Shown here: positions 19,732-31,092 of the stretch, piece after piece | How the letters are laid out: every line of letters begins with the position of its first letter | How positions within the stretch are numbered: the first letter of the stretch is position 1 | From: Ceratopteris richardii | Lineage: Eukaryota > Streptophyta > Polypodiopsida > Polypodiales > Pteridaceae | DNA length: 64,000 nt | Reading direction: 5' to 3' | NCBI GenBank assembly: GCA_020310875.1 | Contig: CM035422.1 | Span: forward strand, 50,191,607 to 50,255,606 | Position numbers and translations under genes: made by a program | The notes under the pieces: model-generated | Databases searched by the model: none | Seen by the model: the letters and a program-made list of their open reading frames with translations, nothing else | Told to the model about the DNA's origin: nothing

Positions 19732-20789
19732 TGTTGGGAAAGATGGATGGATTCTCCAAGAGATTGAGTAGGTACTGCCAAGTCCTGCTTTGTACCAGCC
19801 CTCTGATGCTTTAGAGTTGATAATAAGACCTTCTTAGCTTTCCAATGACACCATAAAATGGCCTATGTACTTTGGAAATAATGTATGTAAAGATTGAGAC
19901 AAAACAGATAACTTTGAATCTCAAGATCTCAAGAAAAACTTTTATTTATGTCTTGACACCTGCTCGATCTTTTGCTCAGTATGACCAGCACAGTAGGATT
20001 GAAACAATTCCTTTTAGGGGTATCTAATTAGCTTAGCAAGCTAACTATTCCAAGTGGAATGATGTAAAAAGATTAACTATGCTAAGAGAAATCAATTTAG
20101 CAAGTAAACCTTTACCCCCGATTTTCCAAGACTGTTGCAGACTTTGACCAGTGATCACCTCGACGAGCTTTTCTCTGAAATGGATGAATAGAATCTCTTC
20201 AGATTTTGATAGCACGTAGATAACTTTGAGATGGTTCCAAGAAGCTTTAGATCTTTGAATTTGATGGAGAAATGAATGAGATATGCTCTTCACAAGTTGA
20301 CAGACTTTCAAGTTCTATAACAGAGAACTCAGAAATGAACAGTGAAGATGTATGTATTAATGAACACTGGTATACAAATCCATTGGCATGAAGATCATTG
20401 CCTAATGATGTAGATAGGTGTGGGCTAGAGTGTAGGCCTCACAAACACTCATATTTGACAGTAATGAGCTCGGGAATGATGAGTCTTACCCGTGACTTTT
20501 CCATGAACACTTCTATAGTGATTGAGTAAAAGTTTGAATTCAAATTCAAACTTTTGGCTCCCTATGATCAAGATCCTATATTCTAGGAGATATTCCATCA
20601 ATCAAAGCTAACCATTTTTTCACGAATCCCTTTTGGTAGGTGTTTACAAAGATTCCAAGTCAATTTGACTTTTACAAAGAGGTAAAGTAGTAATTAAACA
20701 CTAGCAATAGTTCCTATGCTTCTCCATATGTGTATGGACTTCAATGTATCCATCAAGCCAAATGTGTAGGCTTGTGAATTACACCAGCA
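19732..20789 (-). repeat. C1 3' LTR (1,058 bp)
   Basis: It begins TGTTGGGAAAG and ends ACACCAGCA on the plus strand. It matches 24,757-25,823 along its whole length. Confidence 0.92.
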
Positions 20790-20802
20790 GCTCCCCCTCA
20801 AG
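20790..20802 (-). promoter_or_regulatory. C1 polypurine tract
   Basis: On the minus strand TTGAGGGGGAGC immediately precedes the 3' LTR. This is the usual plus-strand primer position in copia elements. Confidence 0.8.
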
Positions 20803-20829
20803 CCAAACATTTTGGCTTGGTCCTCATCT

Positions 20830-21552
20830 TCAATCTTCATGTATATCCTGCAATCCAATCATTGCTTTGAGCCTACAAAGTTTGGTTCCATCCAAAGCTT
20901 TAGTCAACAAATCTGCACATTGGATGTTGGTTGATACATAGGTTAGCTGAATATCTTTGCTCAATAATTTCTCTTTCACATAATGGTAATGGACCTCTAT
21001 ATGTTTGGTCCTAGCATGGTAGATAAGATTAGCTACAAGGTGAAGTGAGCTTGTATTGTCTCCAAAGATTATTGGTGACCTAGTATATAAACTCAATTCT
21101 GTATACAAAAGCTTCATCCATATGGCTTCTTGTGTGGCATTACCCAGTCCTCTATACTGTGCTTCTGTAGAAGACAAAGCAACAGTAGGTTGCTTCTTTG
21201 AAGACCATGATATTGGCTTATCACTTGCAAATGAAATGTATCCAGAAGTGCTCCTCCTATCATCCTTGCATCCTACCCAATCTGCATCTGAATAGATCTT
21301 GATATGAATGTCTGAAGTGTAAGGAAAATTCAAACCATGATCTTGTGTACCCTTGAGATACTTTAATATTCTCTTAGTAGCTTCTAAGTGAGGTATCCTT
21401 GGCTTGTCATACTGACTTAGCACACTAACTCCATATGCAATGTATATCCTTGTTAAGGTAGCATAATTCAAGCTACCCACCATACTTTGATAACCTGTAA
21501 TGTCATTAATTTCATCACCTTCATTGACACTTAGTTCGAGGTTTACCTCCAT
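20830..21552 (-). pseudogene. C1 RNase H
   Basis: 240 residues with copia RNase H motifs: YSDADWVGCKDDRRSTSGY, WSSKKQPTVALSSTEAQYRG, FGDNTSSLHLVANLIYHART and KHIEVHYHYVKEKL, ending with a typical ADLLTKALDG tail close to the polypurine tract. Confidence 0.88.
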
Positions 21553-21650
21553 TGGAGTACTTGCAACTTTGGCATCCTACAAATGAAATTTCTTCAACAT
21601 ATCTTGTATGTATTTTTTATGAGTAATGTATATTCTAGAGTTAGTATAAA

Positions 21651-22298
21651 CTAACTCAAGCCCAAGAAATACTTCAATAGACCAAGATCATTGATCTTGA
21701 ACTCCATCATCTGGCTCTTGATTTGTCTGATCCCATTGACATCATTACCTGTGAGTATGATATCATCAACATAAACACATAGGTATATTACCTCTGAATT
21801 ACTTCTCTTGATGAATAGAGAAGTATCTGCCTTGCTCATGATAAACCCTTGGTCTTGAAGATAAGTGGTTAATGTGTGATTCCATGCCCTAGGTGCCTGC
21901 TTTAATCCATATAAAGCTTTACTCAATTTGCACACATATACCTTGTTAGGGTCCTCATAACCAGGAGGTTGTGACATATATACCTCCTCTGAAATCCATC
22001 CATTCAAGAAAGCATTCTTGACATCTAATTGGTACATATTCCAATTTTTTGATGCAGCCACACTTACCAACACTCTGATAGTTGCCATCTTGGCCACAGG
22101 TGAGAATGTCTCTTCATAATCAATGCCTTGAGTTTGTGCAAAACCCTTGGCTACCAATCTGGCTTTGTACCTATTAATTAACCCATCAGAATTTCTTTTA
22201 AGTTTATAGATCCATCTGGATCCTATTACCTTCATGGAGTCCTTTGGTACTAGTCCCCATGTGTCACTTTCCTTGAGTGCTTCAATCTCCTCATCCAT
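21651..22298 (-). pseudogene. C1 reverse transcriptase
   Basis: 215 residues with copia RT motifs: WIYKLKRNSDGLINRYKARL, VAKGFAQTQGIDYEETFSPV, YQLDVKNAFLNGWISEEVYM, QPPGYEDPNKVYVCKLSKAL, YGLKQAPRAWN and the catalytic YVDDIILTG. Confidence 0.88.
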
Positions 22299-22993
22299 AG
22301 CTTCTTTCCTGTCTTGGTTATGGCTTCTTCATATGATCCTGGTCCTTCAATTGACAAATCTTTGGCAAGATAAACAAAGTGTTTACTAACAAGAGATGTA
22401 TCATACCCATATCTGATAGGTTTTTTGCTTTCTCTTTGTGATCCTCTAATTGATTGAGTTGAGGATTCAGGTATGTCTTCAAGCTTCTTCATCTTCATTT
22501 TGCCCTTGGACTTCCATGCCTTGAACTCTTCAAGGTTGATAACATCTTCATCATCTGAAGTTGAAGCTTCATTCTGAGTAGGTTCCTCCTTCGCAAGACT
22601 TGGAAACTCCTCCTCCAAGTCATAGGGTAGTTTAAAATTCCTGCATTCATTCTCATACCAAGAATCATTTTCATCAAAGAAAACATCTCTACTAACCATG
22701 AATCCCTTATTGGAAGGGTTGTAAAACCTGTACCCTTTTTGATTTAGATCATATCCAATAAAGATGCACTTCTCAGCCTTTGGGTCTAGCTTACCTCTTA
22801 TCTGAGAAGGAATGTGTACATATGCTACACATCCAAATATCCTACAATGGTCTAGTGAGGGTCTCTTACCATGACATGCTTCATAAGGTGTCATCCCATC
22901 AAGGGACTTTGATGGTAACCTGTTTATGAGATAAGTAGCAGTAGAAACACTCTCTGCCCATAGATACTTAGGTAACTTTTTTTCATTCAACAT
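22250..22993 (-). pseudogene. C1 integrase C-terminal part and linker to RT
   Basis: 247 residues. The copia integrase end is seen in YLINRLPSKSLDGMTPYEAC, FGCVAYVHIPSQIRGKLDPK and IGYDLNQKGYRFYNP. A charged linker leading toward RT follows. Confidence 0.82.
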
Positions 22994-23202
22994 AGACCTA
23001 GCTGTTTCAACAATCAGCCTATCTCTCAGCTACCCCATTCTATTCAGGAGTATACCTTGTGGTGATTTCTCTTTTAATGCCTCTGTCCTGCAAGAAGTTT
23101 TCAAACTCATTGGAGAAGTACTTACCTCCTCCATCTGACCTTAGCCTCTTCAAATTCTTCCCTGTCTGATTTTCAACAAGTGCAAGATATTTTTTAAAGC
23201 AA

Positions 23203-24162
23203 TTAGGTTCTTTCTCCTACATGCCCTAGTCTCTTGTGCCAAATCTCAAGATCTGAAAGTGTTTGATCTTTATAACTGTATAGTGCAATATTCTTTGTGT
23301 CTTCTAGCACAAAAGTGAAAAGTCTACCTGATTTTTCTCCTTTTGCTATTCTCTTGAACCCATGCCTTGGATCCTCCACAAATGCTCCATATTGGTTGAA
23401 TCTAACCTGCAAACCTTTCTCCACAATCTGTCCAACACTCATCAAATTTTTGGTAATGGTTGGTACATAGAGTACCCTACTCAACAAGTTCTGATTTCCA
23501 TCACAAGTCTTAACATTTCCAACTTTAACTACTGAGTGCTTGGTGTCATCACCTGTTTGTACTTGATGCTTACCTTTTGGTTCCTCAAGATCAGAGAGTA
23601 GTGCTACATTGCCAACCACATGATTTGAGCATCCTGAATCAATGTAGAATAGGTGATCATCATTTGTACCTGGTTTTGAAGTCATGTTCATGATCAGAAG
23701 AGAATCATCTTGCTCCTTTTTGTAGTTGTTGTAGTCCTTTCTGGATTTGAAACCTCCTTGGTAATTGCCATTGTAGTTGTTGTTGTAATTGATGTTGTAA
23801 CCTTGGTGATGGTTGAATCTACCTCTTGACTGTGAGTATCCACCTCTTTGGTATCCTCTTCCTCTCTGATTTTTGTAATTCCTGAAACACTCATCTGTAG
23901 TATGATTTGATAAACCACAAATGTTGCATGGTGAGGAGTTATAGGATCTCCCCCTACTTTGCTTACCTCCTCTACCCCTTCCTCTTGATGATCTACCTCT
24001 CCCTACATAGTTGGCTTGGGAGGTAGAGCCTTCATCTTCCACCTTCTTGCTCTTTCCTTTATCTTTAGACTTTTTATCTGTATATAAGGCAGAAGAGTTA
24101 TTACCTTTTGATGTGTCTCCATTCTTGTTGAGCTTTGCTTCATGAGTGAACAATTGTCCCAT
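23203..24162 (-). pseudogene. C1 zinc knuckle, protease and GAG-pre-integrase region
   Basis: 319 residues. They show a Gly/Arg-rich stretch (RGRSSRGRGRGGKQSRGR), the knuckle CNICGLSNHTTDEC, an Asn/Tyr/Gly-rich linker, the copia protease active site FYIDSGCSNHVVG, and the GAG-pre-integrase domain (LYSYKDQTLSDLEIWHKRLG). Confidence 0.87.
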
Positions 24163-24730
24163 GAGAGTTGTAATCTGGAATTTGCATGTTCATGTAAAGG
24201 TCCATAACAGTGGTGAAGCTTTCCCATTTGTCATTAGCTTTGATCCCATTGATCACTTGCCTTACAATCTGCTCTTCTTCAATCTCTTCTCCTATGCTTG
24301 CTAACTGATCTGCTACATCTTTAATCTTGGTCATAAATTCTGAAACAGCTTGCTTAGGTTGCTTCCTTAATGTGGTGAATTCAATCCACAACTGATTTTT
24401 TCTAGCCCTTGTGTTGGAAGAAAAATATGATCACAAGGTTTCCCAAGTCTCTTGGGATGTCTTACAATTTCTAATATGTGGCAAAAGAAAATAAAAGATG
24501 GAGTTGAGTAAATAAGACCTTGCCAATGCATCCTTAGCACACCATGTGTTGAGCTTTTCATGTTCTTCCTTTGTTGGTAATCCTCTTGTTTTGAATGAGG
24601 GCACTTCCTCATCTCCTGAGATGTATCCATAAAAACTCCTTCCTTGTAGGTAGGTCTTCATCCTTAGAGACCATGCCTGATAGTTGTTCCTGTCCAATTT
24701 ATCAATAAATGAAGGAAAACCATCTCCCAT
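24140..24730 (-). pseudogene. C1 gag (UBN2-type)
   Basis: The N-terminal part MGDGFPSFIDKLDRNNYQAW through CAKDALARSYLLNSI (24,431-24,730), then a UBN2-type capsid part (WIEFTTLRKQPKQAVSEFMT, IVRQVINGIKANDKWESFTT; 24,140-24,391). Plant copia gag proteins have this domain. The start lies just inside the primer-binding site. The C3 gag at 41,198-41,821 is closely similar. Confidence 0.85.
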
Positions 24731-24743
24731 TTTACCTTAGTTT

Positions 24744-24755
24744 GCTCTGATACCA
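24744..24755 (-). promoter_or_regulatory. C1 primer-binding site (initiator tRNA-Met type)
   Basis: TGGTATCAGAGC on the minus strand, next to the 5' LTR, complements the 3' end of plant initiator tRNA-Met. Confidence 0.9.
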
Positions 24756-24756
24756 C

Positions 24757-25823
24757 TGTTGGGAAAGATGGATGGATGCTCCAAGAGATTGAGTAGGTAC
24801 TGCCAAGTCCTGCTTTGTACCAGCCCTCTGATGCTTTAGAGTTGATAATTAGACGTTCTTAGCTTTCCAATGACACCATAAAATGGCCTATGTACTTTGG
24901 AAATGATGTATGTAAAGATTGAGACAAAACAGATAACTTTGAATCTCAAGATCTCAAGATCTCAAGAAAAACTTCTATTTATGTCTTGACACCTGCTAGA
25001 TCTTTTGCTCAGTATGACCATCGCAGTAGGAATTGAAAACATTCCTTTTAGGGGTATCTAATTAGCTTAGCAAGCTAACTATTCCAAGTCGAATGATCTA
25101 AAAAGATTAACTATGCTAAGAGAAATCAATTTATCAAGTAAACCTTTACCCCCGATTTTTTAGGACTGTTGCAGACTTTGACTAGTGATCACCTCAACGA
25201 GCTTTTCTTTGAAATGGATGAATATAATCTCTTCAGATTTTGATAGCATGTAGATTGCTTTGAGCTGGTTCCAACAAGCTTTAGATCTTTGAATTTGGTG
25301 GAGAAATGACTGAGATATGCTCTTCATAAGTTGACAGACTTTCAAGTACTATAACAGAGAACTCAGAAATGAACAATGAAGATGTATGTATTAATGAACA
25401 CTTGTATACAAATCCATTGGCATGAAGATCATTGCCTAATGGTGTAGATAGGTGTGGGCTAGAGTGTAGGCTTCACGCACACTCAAAATTGACAGTAATG
25501 AGCTCGGGAATGATGAGTCTTACCCGCGACTTTTCCATCAACACTTTTATAGTGATTGAGTAAAAGTTTGAATTCAAATTCAAACTTTTGGTTCCCTATG
25601 ATCAAGCTCCTATATCCTAGGAGATATTTCATCAATCAAAGCTAACCATTTTTTTGGGAATCCCTTTTGGTAGGTGTTTACAAAGATTCCAAGTCAATTT
25701 GACGTTTACAAAGAGGTAAAGTAGTAATTAACCACTAGCAATAGTTCCTATTCTTCTCCATATGTGTATGGACTTCAATGTATCCATCAAGCCAAATATG
25801 TAGGCTTGTGAATTACACCAACA
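24757..25823 (-). repeat. C1 5' LTR (1,067 bp)
   Basis: It begins TGTTGGGAAAG and ends ACACCAACA. It is about 4% diverged from the partner LTR in the part compared by eye, including a small duplication of the word ATCTCAAG. Confidence 0.92.
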
Positions 25824-25828
25824 ATAAT

Positions 25829-26696
25829 GTGGCCTGCATTCCTACACTGTAGGCAATACAATTGCTTCTCTAGGGTTGCATCCTTCTTGAATACCAAATT
25901 AGTCCTCTTACAACCCAAATTGGCAAACTGCATCTTCCAATCCTTCCTGATTGCTAAGTCAATAATCTGATCTAGTGTACGGGATTGTTCAAGTGTGTAC
26001 ATATAAATTTTCTCTTTAATGGGTGGCCAAAGTCCATCAACAAAAAATTGTGTTAACATTTCCTCGGTAGGACATTTATCTCTCGAGAATTGCCACAGTG
26101 TAGATCTAAAATCTGATGCATACTACTCGACCATCCCTTTCTGCAACATTTACGGAAGTGAAGAATGTAACTCCGAAATACTCTTAGCAGTCCAAAATCG
26201 TTCTAAGCAAACCGCCTTCAACTCATCATATGTTGAAAAGTTATCGAGAGGGTACTCAATAAGCCATTTTACTACATCACTGACTAACGTGGCTTGAAAC
26301 ACCTGAAATTTGTGCCGATTATCATGCATATTATGATGGTTACATAAGTACTGGTTTTCAAATGTCCGTACGTGCACATCTAGATCCTCATCCACTCATC
26401 CATGAAAATGAGTATAATTTAACATTAGTAATGGGTACCTGTTCACCATTGAGTTACCAAGCTTCTGTAAGGTAGCGTTTTGAGGTAAATGTATTAAAGC
26501 TAACTGTAATTCTGGCAGGGTTACGCTCCCGCCACTTTGACCTTCTTCTACAAGGTATTCCTCTTCCTATAGGTGGTTATGTTGGTCGGTCCCGCTAAAT
26601 TCCCCATGCAACAATACTTTAGCTAGTTTATCGTCCTTCCACTCAAAGACTAAATCCTTCAAAAGCTTGGGGGGTAAAACTCCGGTTTCCACCCAA
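25829..26696 (-). pseudogene. G2 gag capsid region
   Basis: The minus strand shows gag words: HVRTFENQYLCNHHNMHDNR, WLIEYPLDNFSTYDELKAVC and LERFWTAKSI (26,150-26,395), then FVDGLWPPIKEKIYMYTLEQ and a cysteine pair YCLQCRNAGH (25,787-26,059). It resembles the retrotransposon gag domain of Ty3/gypsy. It lies between C1 and C2. Confidence 0.7.
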
Positions 26697-26701
26697 AACT
26701 G

Positions 26702-26933
26702 TGTTGATATATTTAGGTAGTGATGTGTGTGAACACTCTAGGACCGCTAGGGTACTTTTTTCCCTCTTTAGGAGGTTTTTTCCCCCAGCTTGTATATACG
26801 CCTATTGCCCTAATGGGCTACTTATCTTTGTACATTCTCTAGTAATACATTCAGTATTGTGTGTTGTGCTCCAAGCTTCTTCTTCTTCTTCCTTGTGTTG
26901 TTCGCGTGCTTTCGCAGACGTCTAACTCCAACA
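26702..26933 (+). repeat. C2 5' LTR
   Basis: TGTTGATATATT...CTCCAACA. It contains GCTTGTATATACGCC, a likely TATA region, and a CTT-rich stretch near its end. Confidence 0.92.
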
Positions 26934-26935
26934 AT

Positions 26936-26947
26936 TGGTATTAGAGC
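26936..26947 (+). promoter_or_regulatory. C2 primer-binding site
   Basis: TGGTATTAGAGC, two bases after the 5' LTR, is a near match to the initiator tRNA-Met site TGGTATCAGAGC. Confidence 0.85.
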
Positions 26948-27290
26948 AGGTCGTCGCTTCATCTAGGGTGTCGTCGACACTCCTCCGTTTTGCAGTCTCA
27001 GAATCGCACGAATTTTGGTGGGCATACTCAACGTGTTTTCGAGATCAAAACAACTTCGCTATGTGGTGCCAAAATCGTGATTTGAGCTCGTTTCGACCTC
27101 TGAACGCACTATCACAGTGCTTGTGCAGGCTATTTTGTCTTTTTGTGCCTCAAAGGTATATACCAGTTTCTGTTCGCCAGTTTAAGCGTCTCGAAGTCTC
27201 CTATAGGTCTAGCAGAACTCGTCTGGGAAGTTCTTTTCAACTTTTTGAGATATAGTCAATTTTTTGCATCAAGGTATTTTAGTCACCGGC

Positions 27291-28110
27291 CATGGCTGAA
27301 AGCAGTGATGTATTTTGTATGTTGGATGTTGAGGATAAGTTGGATGGTACCAACTACCCATTATGGGCTTATATGATGCGACATGTATTGGTTGAAAAAG
27401 GACTGTGGAATATTGTGCAGGGTGTTTAAAGACAACCTGTTACACCTGCAACTACAGGTACTGCAAGTACAGGTGCTCGAGCTGATGAAGATGGTGTCAA
27501 AGATGATATTGTGTAGATTCCTGTTCGTGCTGTTGTTTCTACTACAGGTACTGCAAGTACAGGTGCTCGAGCTGATGAAGATGGTGTCAAAGATGATATT
27601 GTGCAGATTCCTGTTCGTGCACCTACTACAGAGCAGATTCGTTGGGATGGCAGAGATGCCCAGACACATGCATTGATAGCTTTGTCTATCAAACGTGCCA
27701 TTATTCCTCATATTTGCTCTTGTAGAACAGCTAAGGATGCTTGGGATACACTTACCACATTGTACCAAGCTAGGAATGAGGCTCGTGTTGCTTACCTCCG
27801 AAAACAGTGTTAGAGTGAGCACATGAATGAAGGTGATTCTACGGACAGTTTCCTAATGAAGATCAAAGACTTGAAGGAACAGTTGATTTTTGCTGATGAG
27901 GTTATACCAGATAGCTCACTTGTGCAGATCGTTCTGAATGGTCTTCCTGATTCATATCAGAGTTTTGCTTCTACTCTTCGGTTGATGATTAAAGGCAATC
28001 CAGATGCCTTATCATTTGAGGAGTTAGTCTTTGTTCTGTTGCAGCAAGATCAGTCCAGGCAAAACAGGTCCATTATGCGAGTTGCAGATCAAGCTTTCCT
28101 GGCTAGTTAG
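27291..28110 (+). pseudogene. C2 gag (UBN2-type)
   Basis: Begins MAESSDVFCMLDVEDKLDGT and continues with capsid words SCRTAKDAWDTLTTLYQARN, FLMKIKDLKEQLIFADEVIP and SFEELVFVLLQQDQSRQ. It is typical of a plant copia gag. A 90-bp direct duplication lies in its N-terminal part (27,451-27,630). Confidence 0.82.
27451..27630 (+). repeat. 90-bp tandem duplication within C2 gag
   Basis: 27,451-27,540 and 27,541-27,630 share ACTACAGGTACTGCAAGTAC and most of the following ~80 bp. The period of 90 bp equals 30 codons. The sister element C4 has one copy at the equivalent place (about 58,275-58,365), so the duplication arose in C2 or its recent parent. Confidence 0.9.
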
Positions 28111-28215
28111 AAGGGCAAAGGAAAATGGAGCTCTTCAACTAGTAAGCAGAAATCTGCTAATTCGGCATATTCAAAGAAGGAAGATAAAGATGAGAAGAAA
28201 TCAAAAAAGCAGAAA

Positions 28216-28758
28216 TTGTTTTGTAAGTACTGTAGAGGGAATGATCATATCATAAAGAACTGTCCAAAACTGGCTGCTAAAGAGGCAAAGAAGAAACAGG
28301 CTGGAATGGTTGTTGCAAAGGCCTCTACACCAAAAAAAGAGTCTACAAATCTTGTGCAGGAAAAAGAATGGGCGTTTACTACTTTCTACAGTTTTGACCC
28401 ATCTTCTCATGAGCAGTGCATGTCTGTAGTAGATTCAGATGTTTGGTATTTTGATAGTGGGGCGACCAAACATATTACATCGCAGGGCAATTTGTTCTCT
28501 TCACTCGAGCCTGCCCCTATAGGGAATACTTTTACATGCACCAACAACTCCTCTTATCCTGTTATGGGAGTTGGTAAGATCATTTTGACTACTGCTGATG
28601 GTAGTTCTTTCACTTTGTCAGATGCTTTATTTGTGCCAGAGATCAAAAAGAACCTGTTATCAGTTTCTGCATTAGCCAAGATTGGCTTGGTGGTGAAATT
28701 TGTTGATGACAGGTGTACAATTCATGATCTGTCAAATGGCGATGCAATGAAAGAATAG
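28216..28758 (+). pseudogene. C2 zinc knuckle and protease
   Basis: The knuckle CKYCRGNDHIIKNC (28,219-28,260) is followed by copia protease with active site WYFDSGATKHIT and the conserved DALFVPEIKKNLLSV. Confidence 0.85.
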
Positions 28759-28765
28759 GTCACTC

Positions 28766-30925
28766 ATGGAGATGGTGAGGTGCATGGTCAAGAGTCAGGC
28801 TTTACCACATAGTTTTTGGCTTGAGGCTGTCATGTGTGCAACATATGTACTGAACAGGTGTCCCACTAAAGCGCTGAAGTCTATCACTCCATATGAGGCT
28901 TGGCATGACCGCAAGCCATCTGTTGCTCATCTGCGTGTTTTTGGTTGTTTGGCATGTGCATTAGTGCCTGAAAAACATCGTAGAAAATTGGATGATAAGG
29001 CAGTAAAATGTATTTTTGTTGGGTACAGTTGTGAAAGTAAAGGCTATCGTCTGTATCATCCACAGACTAAACGCATTCTGGTTAGCCATGATGTTGTCTT
29101 TGTGGAAGATGCTATTCAGACATTGCTTTCATGTACTAAGGAGACATATGTTAGCTCCAAAGACATGTATGATACTTTGATGCCTCTTTTTACAAGTGGA
29201 CATTCTAGTGCTGGTCCTAATGAGGCAACTCCTCAGCCTTTGCAGGTTTCATATGATGATGCAGATCATTCCATTTCTAATGCAGATTTACATGATGCAC
29301 TTGTTGATGAGAGAGTTGATATTGAGCAGGCAAAAACTATGCCAAAATGGCTGGTGCAGACTTTGCATGAGAGAAAATTAGATGCATCTTTGTCATATCA
29401 TACTCGTTCAGGCTCTCATAGTGCCTCCTTTGCATCGGATTGCTATGCTATGGTTGCATCTAGTCTCTGTGATGAGAATGAGCCTGTTTCTTTTGATGAA
29501 GCACAGAATTCAGAAAATTGGATGGCTGCTATGCAATATGAATATGATGCTATAATGAAGAATGGTACATGGTCTTTATGTGACTTGCCTCCTGGCAAGA
29601 AGGCCATTGGCACTAAGTGGGTATACAAGCTGAAGCGTAAACCTGATGGTACAATTGACAGGTATAAGGCAAGGCTTGTTGCAAAGGGTTATGCGCAGGA
29701 AAGAGGCATCGATTTTGATGAGACCTTTGCACCTACATGTCGTATGACTACTGTTCGGAGCATTTGTGCACTTGCAGCCCATCATGGTTGGAATGTACAT
29801 CAATTGGACATTAAAACAACATTTCTGAATGGTGACTTGCATGAAGAAGTGTATGTTTTTCAGCCCCGTGGCTTTGTGCAGAAAGGGCATGAAAACCAGG
29901 TGTGCAGGTTAAAGAAGGCATTATATGGTTTAAAGCAAGCACCACGTGCTTGGTATGAGAAGATACATGCCTATTTGATTGCATATGGTTTTGAGAAAAG
30001 TCCAACTAAAAGCACCTTATATGTTAAGCGTGCTAATGATGTGCTTCTGATCATTGTTGTCTATGTTGACGACATGCTGCTCACTGGTCCTATTGAGAAG
30101 CAAATTGTTGATTTCAAGGCTGATTTGCATGCCTCATTTGAGATGTCTGATTTGGGGCATTTGCATCACTATTTGGGCATTCAGCTTATGCAAGTTGATG
30201 GTGGAATGGCTTTGTGTCAAACGCGATATATTGACACATTATTGGAGTGTTTTGTCCTTGAAGACTGTAAGCCTATTGCCAATCCTATGGAGACAGGTTT
30301 ACGATTGAGTTTTCATGATGCTCGAGATGCATTTGATGTTGTTCTCTATCATCAAGGTGTTGGATGCTTGATTTATTTATGCATTACTCGGCCAGATATT
30401 CAGTTTGATGTCTCACAGATGAGCAGGTTTATGCATTGCCCAGGAGTCACGTATTGGAAGGCAGTTAAGCGCATCTTTCGCTACTTGAGTGGTACTCGGC
30501 TACTTGGGTTGTTTTATCCCAAGGGGGGATCACTACGGCCAGATTTGCATGCTTTTTCTGACTCAAATTGGGCTGGTTGCTATGACACTCATGTGTCCAC
30601 CAGTGGTTTTAGCTTCATGCTTGGTGGCTCATGTATATCTTGGTTGAGCAAGAAGCAGCCTACTGTGGCCACTTCCAGTTGTGAGGCTGAGTATAGGGCA
30701 GCTTTCACAGTGACTGTTGAGTGTGTGTGGCTCAGACGCCTTATGGCTGATTTGGGTGTTGGTCAGTCTTCTGCCACCACCATCTTCACTGACAGCCAGA
30801 GCGCATTGGCAGTTGCGAGGAACCCTATGTTCCATGCTCGCACTAAGCACATTGAGGTGCATTATCACTATGTCAGGGAGAGGTTCTGTGCTGGGGAGAT
30901 CAACTTGGCATATGTGCCCACGTAG
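28766..30925 (+). CDS. C2 integrase end, reverse transcriptase and RNase H frame
   Basis: 719 residues. Integrase C-terminal words are LNRCPTKALKSITPYEAWHD, HLRVFGCLACALVPEKHRRK and FVGYSCESKGYRLYHPQTKR. RT has GTKWVYKLKRKPDGTIDRYK, QLDIKTTFLNGDLHEEVYVF, ALYGLKQAPRAWYEK and the catalytic YVDDMLLTG. RNase H has AFSDSNWAGCYDTHVSTSGF, SKKQPTVATSSCEAEYRAAF, FTDSQSALAVARNPMFHART and HIEVHYHYVRERF. The long open frame contrasts with the decayed G2 host. Confidence 0.9.
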   Translation: MEMVRCMVKSQALPHSFWLEAVMCATYVLNRCPTKALKSITPYEAWHDRKPSVAHLRVFGCLACALVPEKHRRKLDDKAVKCIFVGYSCESKGYRLYHPQTKRILVSHDVVFVEDAIQTLLSCTKETYVSSKDMYDTLMPLFTSGHSSAGPNEATPQPLQVSYDDADHSISNADLHDALVDERVDIEQAKTMPKWLVQTLHERKLDASLSYHTRSGSHSASFASDCYAMVASSLCDENEPVSFDEAQNSENWMAAMQYEYDAIMKNGTWSLCDLPPGKKAIGTKWVYKLKRKPDGTIDRYKARLVAKGYAQERGIDFDETFAPTCRMTTVRSICALAAHHGWNVHQLDIKTTFLNGDLHEEVYVFQPRGFVQKGHENQVCRLKKALYGLKQAPRAWYEKIHAYLIAYGFEKSPTKSTLYVKRANDVLLIIVVYVDDMLLTGPIEKQIVDFKADLHASFEMSDLGHLHHYLGIQLMQVDGGMALCQTRYIDTLLECFVLEDCKPIANPMETGLRLSFHDARDAFDVVLYHQGVGCLIYLCITRPDIQFDVSQMSRFMHCPGVTYWKAVKRIFRYLSGTRLLGLFYPKGGSLRPDLHAFSDSNWAGCYDTHVSTSGFSFMLGGSCISWLSKKQPTVATSSCEAEYRAAFTVTVECVWLRRLMADLGVGQSSATTIFTDSQSALAVARNPMFHARTKHIEVHYHYVRERFCAGEINLAYVPT

Positions 30926-31080
30926 GAGAACATTGCAGACCATTTCACGAAGGCTCTGCCTAGGGAGAAGTTTGAAGCTTTCCGCAAAGCTTTGGGCTTA
31001 CTTCCTTTTGTGGAGTGATTTCCACATAGCTTGGCACTTCCTTATACATAAGTTCCAGCTCCTTGTTCACCGCATCACTC

Positions 31081-31092
31081 CCAGGGGGGATT
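31081..31092 (+). promoter_or_regulatory. C2 polypurine tract
   Basis: CCAGGGGGGATT immediately precedes the 3' LTR. The same motif precedes the C4 3' LTR near 62,434-62,445. Confidence 0.78.

Larger units (their letters stand above)
19732..25823 (-). mobile_element. C1: Ty1/copia LTR retrotransposon nested in G2
   Basis: Both LTRs (19,732-20,789 and 24,757-25,823), the primer-binding site, the polypurine tract and the flanking 5-bp duplication ATAAT (19,727-19,731 and 25,824-25,828) are present. The internal order on the minus strand is gag, zinc knuckle, protease, integrase, RT, RNase H, i.e. copia order. Hand comparison of the first ~450 bp of the LTRs gives about 20 differences (roughly 4%), which suggests an insertion of intermediate age. 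It is structurally complete at its ends but broken inside, with several breaks. Confidence 0.93.

Noticed and set aside
23694-24227. Additional minus-strand frames within C1 gag/knuckle region
   Set aside because: They are alternative-frame readings of the Gly/Arg/Asn-rich C1 coding region.
28766-30925. Host protein gene at the long plus-strand frame
   Set aside because: All motifs are copia integrase, RT and RNase H, and it lies between matched LTRs.
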